The notes beneath the pieces are model-generated. The model was not told the origin of the DNA. It did not search any database and saw nothing but the letters and a program-made list of their open reading frames with translations. A DNA stretch of 64,000 nt. Source: Nitzschia sp. pyKryTriq1. Lineage: Eukaryota; Bacillariophyta; Bacillariophyceae; Bacillariales; Bacillariaceae. A program made the position numbers and the translations under genes. The stretch lies in NCBI GenBank assembly GCA_956465555.1, contig OY101115.1, positions 4,626,120 to 4,690,119 on the forward strand, given 5' to 3'. Every line of letters begins with the position of its first letter. Positions within the stretch are counted from its first letter, which is position 1. Shown here piece by piece: positions 20,401-30,151 of the stretch.

Positions 20401-21250
20401 GCTGCGACTGCGGCGGTTGCTGCGGTTGGCACTTTTTCTTTTTCGTCAAGCCGCTCGACATTTTCAAAATGGCGGCGTCGTTGTCGACATCATCATCATC
20501 ATCATCATCGGAAGAGACGTCATCCAAGGAGTTCATGGGAGCCAGCAGCTTTCGCTTCTTGCTGTAGTTGTAGTTGCTGTAGTTGTAGTTGAAGCTGTTG
20601 TTAGCAGCGTGGTAGTTGTTGGAGCTGCTATTACTACTACTAGTAGACCGTGCCAGTAGTAGTAGCTGTGGTGCTGGTGCTGGTGGTGGTGGTGGTGCTG
20701 GTTTGACCTCCAAGACTTGGATTTCCATATCGCTATCATCGCTATCATCATCGCTATCATCATCGTGATCATCATCATCATCATCATCCTTCTCATTGTC
20801 ATTGTCATTGTCCTTTCCATCCTTCTTCATCATTGCGTTCGGCGGATGTTGATGATAAAGACTCCTCTGTCGTTGTGGCAGCAAGACTCGATCAGCAGCA
20901 GCAGCAGCAGCAGCAGCGCTGTCATTCTCATCCTCCGAGAGAAATTCAGCAATGCTATCATGGTCGTCGTCATAGTGGTCGTCGTCATCGTCATGGTGGT
21001 GTTCGTCATCATTCCCATCACCATTCACAGCACTCCCCGACGAGGACTTAGGATGAGCAGCAGCAGCATCAGCAGCATGAGCATCAGCAGCATGAGCATG
21101 AGCATCAGCAGCCGATGATGATGATGATGATGATGATGCCTCCTGATCGTCTTCTTCCTGCTTCGTTTCATCTACTTCGTCTTCGTCTTCGTCTTCGCTG
21201 CTGCTGCTGCTGCTGCTACACAGAACAATGGCATTTTGGAATGAGGACAT
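17498..21250 (-). CDS. MUS81-like structure-selective endonuclease with C-terminal SAP domain
   Basis: This single-exon ORF of 1250 aa starts at the ATG ending at 21250 (M-S-S-F-Q-N-A). Residues 1-470 are low complexity: long Asp, Ser, Ala/His and Thr runs from GAT, TCA and GCA microsatellites. A helix-hairpin-helix-like region follows ('AQYCIVFWKAARKLVH', about 490), then a winged-helix-like part and the ERCC4 nuclease fold at about 770-900: 'LAVDRKEGGG', 'SIGDYCFF', 'LLVERKSVEDVV' (the ERKxxxD catalytic motif) and 'IADGRWTSQKKRM'. MUS81 with EME1 cuts replication forks and recombination intermediates in the nucleus. The usual MUS81 C-terminal helix-hairpin-helix is not evident; instead a SAP-like segment ('YSKWTKKALQQQCSEWGLPKSG', about 1060-1105) appears. 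The size is about double that of animal or plant MUS81. Confidence 0.85.
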   Translation of the reverse strand: MSSFQNAIVLCSSSSSSSEDEDEDEVDETKQEEDDQEASSSSSSSSAADAHAHAADAHAADAAAAHPKSSSGSAVNGDGNDDEHHHDDDDDHYDDDHDSIAEFLSEDENDSAAAAAAAADRVLLPQRQRSLYHQHPPNAMMKKDGKDNDNDNEKDDDDDDDHDDDSDDDSDDSDMEIQVLEVKPAPPPPPAPAPQLLLLARSTSSSNSSSNNYHAANNSFNYNYSNYNYSKKRKLLAPMNSLDDVSSDDDDDDDVDNDAAILKMSSGLTKKKKCQPQQPPQSQPHDVSGCSMSSTAYTSTTGTTGTTTTTTTTRPSFTTTNNNNQHHSYGSSSRNVVISIDIDDDDDDGSDNDHHQRLLLSSVPPKMTPRSATATATATSSASAVTPGTMERPYHHQQQPAHKHQATTTKPPPPKNPYLKSTRTAPPGPSTSTTTTTTTSTTLVQSSSVPVPVPLPVPLPASSSLSSRSPNTNITNTKPLYHYPRLLDQTKSYPDVRAQYCIVFWKAARKLVHHSHQGRQLDRMVSRLVYLALEVEFPIRSPDEYCERLKGRGSGSGSGSGSGGVADLKDLLQQEHADRIKTSPGGGVAPTGNTITNTSFLRGPQRTFYTIAEAALVAMLDHVLLSTRTSSLSFPLSSLSDSELEQHLTQKSSWASLATLIPQIDERLKSIISSSSGGGVCPGRLTRVQDADNGAAHYQDPSTRSAEYKQIQKLFAALQDNTMPYLRKHKAQGGRPFIELTTRGYHKALQVRSRLFPAPGGHYRTSKYLYAGDEPLKFRGICLAVDRKEGGGEAHNLHSMCNKLDMTGLPYFVGTLSIGDYCFFAGNKLLPLLVERKSVEDVVISIADGRWTSQKKRMYQGQFIFGYSTCRMAYIIEGKVERQQVTGGYIGHEKYQTTKQEFDQLIESLETEGFDVLRTSSPENSMFELSRWASRVLQEAKGGELEVKYTYQEFKSLVKKIPPEVDFSRMAKDAMQQRLAARRERERQAILEELSDDLQPIALDTRLKGTATTARQHNRYLLAPSSSSRASSAQSTTSISPTDVTISQESTTSGARASSSADYSKWTKKALQQQCSEWGLPKSGAIADLILRLKGPRRPQVLIDRAAAGQYSPKNHDTGPCALLVGLVLEQHKPPRETSHQGASADDSFAGSLKEELYTQAESLNITKNPFSGGTTQTGPFHYDGWSNMTGLLQGDPPLVCRLRGGRHRLTTCGPISGLPVAKAIHRWCHAHNKCSCEDLGYVYKEEDWY

Positions 21251-21822
21251 GATGATAATGATAATAATAATACTGTACTGCAGCGTGTGGAGTGTTTTTT
21301 GTATATCGCACAATAATAATAATAATAATACTAGAAGCAGATGACGGAAAATATTATGTCCGGCATCATGCTATCGAACGAAATATCATATGAAGGCATC
21401 ATTAGCAATGCTACAGTATCATAGAACTAAAAATGCCGCTCACTCTCCCACTTGTACGAATGAAGTACGGTACATCAAGTATTACTGTAGTACAAGTACC
21501 ATAGTACAGACGAAAACCTGGATCGCGCCGTCTTTTTTTTTCCTCCCCCCGCCGCCCCGTGGCGGCCCGCGCGCATGACGCACGAGGTACGGACGGTACA
21601 GTACGACAGACTACAGTATGTACTGTGCTATTTCTACAGTAACAGTAACAGTAACAGTACAGTAACAGTAACAGTACGTGGTACTGTAAGTGCTGCACGG
21701 AAGTATCGCGTTTTTTTTGGCGCGCAGAATACAGCAGGACATAGTATGTATGGGTTAGATGGTGGGTATGCTGCAAGAATGCAATGCAATGATCGGGTCT
21801 GGCGGGTCAATAATGAATATTG

Positions 21823-21858
<36 letters not shown>

Positions 21859-22387
21859 GAGAAACAAGACACAGCAGTAGAACATGATTACCGGTATAAC
21901 ATTATATAACAATAGAGCAGGCCAGTACTGTAGTAGTACAGTAGTAGTACTTGCCGGTAGTACTACCGGTAGTACCGGTACTGTAGTAGACGCACGAACG
22001 CACGCACGTATGGACGAACGATGACGACGACTCATTCGATCAGCACATACCATAACTTCGATCCCGCAGTAGCCCGCACATACAGCACGATGATGGATTG
22101 GCCGAACAAATACGTACTGTATTACAGTAGTCTATGTATGTAGATCTTTTTTGACCATACAAAAGACACAAAAGATCTGCACATCATGATGTAGACAACA
22201 CACCACACCCGCACCCGCGTGATGCCTCTACCGGTAATATTGATTGTACCACACCAAAACCAAAACTACCACCAGACCACCACCACCACCACCACTGTAT
22301 TAGTTCTCCTCGCACGAACAGATAGTATAGTATGTAGTTGAGTATTATCTACTATATTGTTACTCGTGCTCAATATCATCTTTCATC
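21251..22387. other. Upstream region of divergent genes, microsatellite-rich
   Basis: No coding is seen. It holds (ATA/ATT)n runs at about 21250-21330, a (CAGTAA)n cluster at about 21636-21675, (GATAAT)n at about 21823-21860, CCGGTA/GTAGTA words at about 21930-21990, and (CAC)n at about 22280-22294. A short GC-rich stretch lies at about 21520-21590. Confidence 0.55.
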
Positions 22388-24391
22388 ATGGCGATCAAGA
22401 TCACAAAAGAACGACAACAATCATCAAAGCAGCAATATCATCGTCGTCTCCCCAAGAACTCTAAGACGCTGTTGTTGGTCCTTTCGATGACCGCCGTCCC
22501 CGTCATAACACAATTGTTCAATTCGACGACCTTATTATTCGAGTTTGTCAGCAGCAACAGCAACAGCAACAGCAACAGTGGGGAGATCATCAGTGGCTGG
22601 TGGTTCGAGTCTTCATTGCCATCATCATCATCATCATCATCATCATCGTCGTCGTCGTCCGCCAGCAGTGAGAAAACGACTGATGATGATGATGATGATG
22701 ATGATGACAATTCGCTCGTTTGGAACGAACGAGGATGCGTCGCTTGGCCCGAACCTCAGCAAAGCTTTCCCGACAGCAAGAACGAAAACAACAAGATTGG
22801 CATGACCACCACTACGGAACAACAACAGCACCAACAACAACAACGACCACCACCCACCGGCATGGTGGTCACGCTGGCCCGTCGCGCCGACAAGTCTGGG
22901 GCCCCCGACACCTTGGACTTCCTCTGTCAGAAGATTCCGACCCAACAGGCTTATTTTTTAGAACCACACGGATTGGATCTATTGTTGGTGTTGGACATTT
23001 ACGGTGTCGACACGAGCATGGTCGCTGACTGTTTGGGGTTGATACTACTATTAGCGGACGAGGAGGAGGAGGAGGAAGGTGCCACAAAAACAAAAACAAA
23101 AACAACAAAATTAAAAACAACAACAAGAAATTGGACCAACCTCGATGGGTCCATCGTCACGACACATCAGTACAAAAGCAGGACCGGCAAGGGAAACGTA
23201 TACTTGATGCCGTTCGAAATGCCTTATCCGGACTACATTCAACGTAACATGAGTTTGTTGGACGAACCCATGTTAGATTGCCCAACACCTCACGATTACA
23301 TTCAAGGGACGCGGTACTATTCGGATCAATTTTTGCACTTGGCGATATTACAAAATTACGATTACATGATCAAGATCGATCTTGACGTTGAATTCAAAGG
23401 GGCGTTGCCGTTCAACATGCTGTGGGACATGAAACAGCAAGGTTCTATTTTTGGTCATACCGGCGAGTACCCCGAAGGACTCAGTGCCTGCTGCCAGGGC
23501 ATACACCCTGTTATGGAGAGCTTTGTGAAACAACACGCCAATCGAACAGCGACGACGACGACGACGACCGGACAAGAACAAGAATTCTCTTGGACGCAGC
23601 ACTGGAAGGGGCCTTGCTCGGCTGGTCTTCCCGAATTCGAACGAGGTTGGGATCAATATTATACAAACTTTGTGGTAATGGATCGTAAGTTCTTTCAAAG
23701 CGAACCCGTTCGAGCCTACGGACGATGGATGAATGAAGCCAATCCAGGGGTCTTCAAATATAGGTGGGGCGATCAATTGTTCTTTCACATTGCAATGGGA
23801 ATGTTTTTAGGTCCCGAGTAAGTGTTGTTTATCGTCGTTCTACACGTAATATAGTTTGGGTGTGCGAGAGTGAAGGGGGGCAGTCCGCTAGTATCGCTAT
23901 CCAATAACCCAGTAGTCATGCAGGTGGTGACGAAGAACCAATCCGAGTTGGAGAAATCTGCGCCCAAACCAGAGGGACGACTGCCCTTGCCAAGAATCAC
24001 ACACTCACTCGTCTTGGTGCTGTCTTTGTTTCTCATTTCTTTTCTTCTTTTTGTTGTTTGCGCGTCCACCGTTCCGTTCCATTCCGTTCCCTTTCTTTCT
24101 GTTGACGACAGCTTTCGCAGTTACGTTTTGGATTACACGGATTTTCGATGTCGTCGCTTTACAAACTGTTGGTTCTTTTGGGTAGGAGATGGTGGTGGAA
24201 ACAACGATACCAACTTTTGTCAAGCCCCAGGGGCGTATTTTCATCATGGCAAGAAGCGCAATGTGTTTGGAAAGTTGTTGTTTTCGACGAACGTGACAAC
24301 AACAACATCATCGCCATCATCGCCGATGCGGAGCATGCCCTTTGTCAATCGCTATCGACACAATTGTATGGATTTGCCAAAGGATCAATAG
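22388..24391 (+). CDS. GT15-like alpha-mannosyltransferase (type II membrane protein)
   Basis: Predicted exons are 22388..23817 and 24121..24391 (566 aa); an alternative acceptor nine bases earlier (exon from 24112) also keeps frame. A basic N-terminus precedes a membrane anchor ('[16 protein letters not shown]', about residues 20-40), then a stem of Ser and Asp runs encoded by TCA and GAT repeats. The catalytic part contains '[13 protein letters not shown]' (a D-x-D sugar-nucleotide motif, about residue 328), '[10 protein letters not shown]', '[13 protein letters not shown]' and '[19 protein letters not shown]'. The last matches the YRWGD-x2-x-HSIA block of the yeast KTR/MNT1 family, which adds alpha-1,2-mannose to glycoproteins in the Golgi from GDP-mannose (established family knowledge). 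The exact linkage in this protein is unknown. Confidence 0.8.
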
Positions 24392-25143
24392 AATTTATTA
24401 TTGTTATTTTGTTGCTACTGCTGTACGTATACTAGTAGTAGTAAGCGATGGGTGGATGGATGGATGGGTGGATGGATGGATGGATGGATGGGATGGATGG
24501 TGGATCAGAGGTGATACTATACTATAGCTACCTACTACACTAGACTATACTATACTATACTATTGTATTCTCGTCGCTTTCGGAGTTTTATCCAAAAAAC
24601 AAAGTATGGATGATGATTCATTCGTCCGCTTGGTGGGTGGCGTTCGTTATAGTTCTGGTATACCTATGCGGTCCGAATAACTGTCCTACTAACTGCACAC
24701 GTACCACCGGTATGGTACTGGTACCGGTATGATAGCGTTTTCGTCCTTTCGCCTGGCCATCGGCCGTTTCTTGCTATGCACGTGCCTCGCACTCGCGGCG
24801 GCCTTCGCGTTCCTGCCGTTGCGTTGTGCGTGCTGTACGAACGTACACGTCTACAAGTGCCGCCCTGCGGCACGGCACGTGCGTACCGGTACCAGTACGT
24901 ACAGTACGTCAAGAATCCGAACCACAGCATCTATCGGTACTATTCAGCGATGATGGATGCCGCCGCATATGATCCATGATGCAAGTGAAAGGGATCTTTT
25001 GTCGCGTTCTCGCACTACTTCTCGCACAGAACAAAAAACGAAGAGCAGAATAAATAATATAAAGAAAGCCATCACAACAAATTATCGTCTACACATACAC
25101 CAACACGAAAGTTACAACTACCGTACCACTACAGGATTAGACC
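24392..25143. other. Intergenic DNA with a GGAT microsatellite
   Basis: The main feature is a (GGAT)n tract at about 24447-24506 broken by single extra Gs. CTATACTATA words follow, then a GC-rich stretch at about 24730-24900 containing GTACCGGTACC palindromes. No gene is supported. Confidence 0.55.
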
Positions 25144-27444
25144 ATGGCAGCATCACCAGCACCAGCACCAGCACCAGCACCATCATCGCCACCAGGAGCG
25201 GCCACAACCCTCCGCCGCCGTGTACTACTTTTAGGCAAGGGATCCTCTTCCGCCCCATCCTCCCATCATCAGCATAACCATCATAACCACCATCATCACC
25301 ATCAAAGTCGCATGAATACCAATAACAATAACAACAACAGTACCGCCTCTATCCATCTCCGTACGACGAGTAAAAACAGTCATATCATCCAAAGAAGAAC
25401 AAAAAGTCAACACCAGCAACAACAACAGCAACAGCAACAACAACAAGAACAACGTCATCGTCATCATCCCTCGGAACATCAAGCTGATACTAATATGCGC
25501 ATGTTGGCTTGTGAAATGGCCCGGCAAATGTACATGCAAGACTTTGCTGGTGGTAACGATGGTAACGATGGTAATAATGATGATGATGATGATGATGATG
25601 AGACGATGACGTTGTTGTTAAAGCAGAAGAACAGCAGCAGCAAAAGCAAAAGCAGAAGCAGCAGTCAACGAATCCTCGAAGAAACCCGAAAACTTCCCAA
25701 GTTCCATCCGGAAGAAGTTACCAAGGGAGCATTATTGGGAAGTGGAGGCTTTGGAGACGTCTATGAAATCCAGAAATTTGACATTCTTCTTGCTTCTTCT
25801 ACTGGTACTAGTAGTACTACGAGTACAAGTACATGTACAAGTACAAGTAGTACTGCCCGATCAGCAGGGGCACTGGCAGGTCGGCAATTCATTGCCAAAC
25901 ATTGTTGCTATCAATACAGCGATAATGAGAACCCCCACCACCACCACCAGCTTCAGCACCACCAGCAGCATGATCATCACCACAAGGACGAGAATCATCA
26001 TCCTCATCATCATCATCATCATCGGGAGGCACGGTATGTCATCAAGATGCTAAAGCCCGACATTCTTTTCTCGTCGAATCATCATCATCATCATCATCAT
26101 GACGATGAGCAAGACTACGATGATAATGAGGAGGATGAAGATCCACAACAAGAAGACGAGGAATCCTCAACAAGAACTAGCAGTACTAGTAGCAGTACTA
26201 CCACTACTACTGCTGCTGCTGCTGCTGGTAATATCATGAATGACTTGTGTCAAGCCGTGGCCGATTTAAATGTCGAAACACGAATCCTCAGTTCGATCGA
26301 CCATCCGAACATTATCAAGCTTCGTGCCATTGGTAAAGGGCCGCGCTTTCATCCAGGATATTTTATCGTTTTGGATCGGTTGTACGATACACTGGAAACT
26401 AGAATTCAAAAGTGGCGGCGACAACAACAACAACAACAACAACAACAACGAGGAGGACCAGGAGGAGGACGAGGACAAATGATGATGAAGACGACCACCA
26501 CGAAGCATAACAACAAGAATCATGATCATCATCATCCTCATCATCATCTCTCGTGCTGGAAAGGACTCCTCCTCAAGGGAAAGATGATTCTTCGAGATCA
26601 TCATGATGTTGATGATTCTTCTTGTTCCATCATCACGCATCATCCAAGCAAACAGGAGCTTTGCTGCTGGCAAGAGAGATTGAGGGTGGGATATGATTTG
26701 AGTTCGGCCTTGGCCTATCTACATGACCACCGGATCATTCATCGGGATCTCAAGCCACAAAATATTGGATTCGATATTGTAAGTACTACTACTGTACGAG
26801 TAGATTAGTACCGAGTACCGAGTACCGAGTACCGAGTACTTGTGAATGCCTTGGAAGAATCTTGGGTATATTGTATAGGAGAATGAAGCTATGCTGATAC
26901 CGCTAATCCTGCTAATCACTTCCCCGTTCTTGTCGTGACTGCTTCTTCAAAACAGAGAGATGATATCAAACTTTTTGACTTTGGACTGGCAAAAGAATTG
27001 CCACCAAGAATGCACCTACTACTAGCCGAGGACGACGACTCCTCGGAGGAGGAACGATATTGCATGAGTCTGTGCGGCTCCTACCCCTACATGCCCCCGG
27101 AAGTAGCGTTGGAAGAACCGTACAATCAAACGTGTGACGTGTATTCCTTTGCGATTGTCCTTTGGGAAATGTTGGCCTTGAAACCAGCATATGAAAGTTA
27201 TTATACTACTGCTAGTAGGAAGCACAACAAGAACAAGAACAACAACAGCGATCATCAAGACGACTACTTGATGCGGAATGTCTTTGTTCCTCCTTACGAG
27301 CGTCCGTTGATCAAAGAAACTTGGCCGACTCCCCTCCAAGCCTTGCTCCATTCTTCCTGGCATCCTACTCCTTCGTGTCGTCCTTCCATGCAACACGTGG
27401 AAGAGTGCCTCTTGGCCGAATGGTGCAACGCCGCTCAACAATAA
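25144..27444 (+). CDS. Protein kinase (TKL-like) with long N-lobe insertion, plus-strand member
   Basis: Predicted exons are 25144..26778 and 26956..27444 (707 aa), phase 0. The first 190 residues are low complexity (Ala-Pro, His, Gln and Asp runs). Kinase landmarks in order: Gly loop 'GALLGSGGFGDVYE' (about 198), 'ARYVIKMLKPD' (Lys about 296), 'LSSIDHPNIIKLRAIG', 'IIHRDLKPQNIGFD' (about 533), 'LFDFGLAKELP' (about 553), 'MPPEVALEEPYNQTCDVYSF'. All catalytic residues are present. Unusual inserts are about 90 residues between the Gly loop and the Lys, and a Gln/Gly/His-rich insert before the catalytic loop. The intron falls exactly after 'GFDI', as in the convergent paralogue at 27895-30151, so the two genes share an origin. 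The 'SFAIVLWEML' region is TKL-like; the substrate is unknown. Confidence 0.87.
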
Positions 27445-27894
27445 AAGGCAAGGAGACAGCGGCCACTACTTGTACTTGTACTACTACTGCCGCCGATGGA
27501 CCTTTGTCTTCCTTGAAGAATTATTGGTCGGCGGACGCAACAAGAATCCTGGCAGCATGATCCTCGGCTGCTCCAAAAGCAGCAGTAGAACAAGTGGTAC
27601 TATAAGGACGCGATGAGAGAGTGATGATGGCGGTAGCAGCAGCAGTTCATTGATCAGAGTACGTATATAATATGAGTATGCATGCATGTGAACTTCGTTC
27701 GAGGAGAGTGAGACTCTAGAGTAGTGCTGCTATTGTATGACATGGGTATACTATACGAGTATACTGTACGAGTAGCTCTACTCTAGAGTACGTACTGGTA
27801 AATTCCCCATTATATAAAATACGCATTAATCATTGGTTTCAAAATAAGATAAACGAATGAAAGAATGAATGAATGAAAGAAAGAGCGTTCTTCT
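27445..27894. other. Short 3' region between convergent kinase genes
   Basis: No gene is seen. It contains CTCTAGAGTA and GTATACT words and a (GAATGAAA)n stretch at about 27855-27885. Confidence 0.6.
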
Positions 27895-30151
27895 TTACAA
27901 TGTCCTTGCTGTCTTGGATCGATGAAAGACGTGAGTCGATCGTCGTTGATTGTGTTCCAGTCCCGAATCATCTCCATTTCGAAAGGAGATACATTCCTTT
28001 CTCAGAATAGCTTCGACATGTTTCATCCTGGGACGTTCGTCAGGATTGGGACTCCATCCACGTCGCATCAAAATTTGCAGAGGCGTACTGGCCCAAGGTT
28101 GTTGTCGTCTTCGTTGTCGTTTTGGTTCTTGTTGCTTGGGTTGGATCATTCCCTGTTGCTGTTGCTGCTCTTTTCTTCGAGGAGCCGCCATCCGTGGTAG
28201 TATGGACGGTAGTCCTAGTAGTAGTCTCTTCAGTTTGTTGTTGTTATTTGGCTCTTTGTGACTGTGATTACTACCACCACTGTCCAAGCATGGTCGTCGA
28301 TGATTCAACCAGACTTGTTCTTGTAGTTCTTCGGGCGATATGGCACCGTAGGGACGTTCGAGTGCCATGATTTCCCATAATAGAATCGTAAAGGAGAAGA
28401 TATCGCAACCTTCATTGTAGTTTTGTCCCAGTCCGACTTCGGGTGCCACTATATAGCCAAGAAGAAGAATTGAATTGAATTGAATTGAGTGAGCGAGTGA
28501 GTGACCAAACACATGCATGCATGAATACATTCTTCGTTTCGACTTTTTCGAACTTACTGTAACGCATCGTTCCACACATGGCCGTAAAGGCATACCGTCC
28601 ATTCTCATCCGCAACTTGATCATGATCGCCACCACCACCACCACCATTCTCGTTATCGGTGGTGGTGGTGGTGGTGGTATTGTTGTTCTTTCGGATTCCC
28701 TTGATGGGCATGACTTTGGCCAGTCCGAAATCAAAAATCTTCAAATCGCCTCGCTGGATGAGTATTTTCGATGGAGAAAGCGCGAGATCGAGAGATCGAG
28801 ATCGAGTAGGATAGGAAGCAAGAAAGAATGTGAGTGAACAGTACGCATAGTACATTCAGTGACCGCACGCCCATGACTTTGCTTGACTTGACTTGGCTTG
28901 ACTTTTTGTACTTACAATATCGAATCCAATATTTTGTGGTTTGAGATCTCGATGCAAAATCCGATTCCGATGCAGATAGGCAATGGCGGAACTCAAATCA
29001 AAGGCCGCGACCAATCGATTTTCATACAATTGTGCTTTGGCCAATCCTTGAGGATCACGTCCAAGTAGACGTGCCTTCCATACCCCCTCGATGCGTTGAT
29101 ACTGTGTCTTCCATTGCACCAAACGCTGTTCCAATGTATCATACAAGCGATCCAAAATGATAAAGAATCCATCGGATCCTCCAAAGGGCCCGCCTTGAGA
29201 AATGGCTCTCATTTTGATCACATTGGGATGATTGGTCAAGTTGGATAGGATCCGTGCTTCCATGGCCATGTCGACAATGCCTTGGAGTAGTTTGGTGGAA
29301 TCTTGCATCGTCTCTTTACTCAAACTTTTGATAGCATATCGAGCATCTCCTCCATTGCGAAAGCAATGATCGGCAATGAAGTCTCTGGATTCTTTCAATA
29401 CTTCATCATCTTCTTCTTGTTCTTCCTGCTGCTGCTGCTGATGATGATGCGGAGAAGAAGTAGTTCCCGACAAGCGACTGACTACCGATGGCACCCACTT
29501 GTTGTTGGTGAGAAAGAGAGAAGAGCTCTTGATGTTGTCCTGCAAAAAGGCTCCCAGTGATACTGGAGGTGCGGGCGTTTGCTTTGGGTGCTTGGTTGGT
29601 TTCGCCGGCACTTGGAACGGCTCTGATTTCACCACGCCGCCAGGGCCACCGCTGGGGAACTTGTTCCGACTGTGCTTCCCAAAGGGAGGCGGACCACCGT
29701 TCAAATGTTGAAAGCCACGAACTTCACTGACATTCGAAAAGGCTCCCTTCCCCAACAGCTTTCCATCCAAGACTTGGTAACGGAGAAACTTGGGAAAGGA
29801 ATCCGATTGATCCTTGCAGGTAGTAGTAATACTAGTACTACCATCACCAGTGGAAGAAATAGAAGCAGCCATAATAACGTCTTGATAGTATTCCTTGGCT
29901 TGAGCGTTGGTTTCCCGACGCATCGCTTCCTCTTCTTCGGCTTGCGTTCCTACCGTACGCGAACTCGCTCCATGTTTGCTAGTATTGGTATGATCATGGA
30001 TACTGCTGCAATGCTTGTTGACATGGATTGACGTATCGGCACCTTCCGGAGAGGTACGCATGTTGCGAGGCAAGTACGAACCCAAGAGGTTCGGAGAAGA
30101 ACGGACATGCAGAGGAGCATGCACCATGTTACCACCAGTATTGCCCGTCAT
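27895..30151 (-). CDS. Protein kinase (TKL-like) with long N-lobe insertion, minus-strand member
   Basis: Predicted exons in transcript order are 30151..28916, 28753..28558 and 28448..27895 (661 aa). All junctions are GT-AG and the phases join (0, then 1), giving 'MRYMAPEVGLGQNYN' across the second junction. Landmarks: 'KLLGKGAFSNVSEV' (about 131), 'ARYAIKSLSKETM' (about 269), 'LSNLTNHPNVIKMRA', 'ILHRDLKPQNIGFDI' (about 398), 'IFDFGLAKVMP', 'CDIFSFTILLWEIMAL'. The insert between Gly loop and Lys is about 130 residues, with a Gln/Glu-rich part. The C-terminal 'SPNDERPRMKHVEAIL'-type segment is the usual end of the C-lobe. The frame stays open upstream of 30151 to about 30475, but that part is Leu-rich microsatellite translation, so I chose the Met at 30151 (MTGNTGGN). 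It is a tail-to-tail paralogue of the 25144 gene. Confidence 0.85.
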
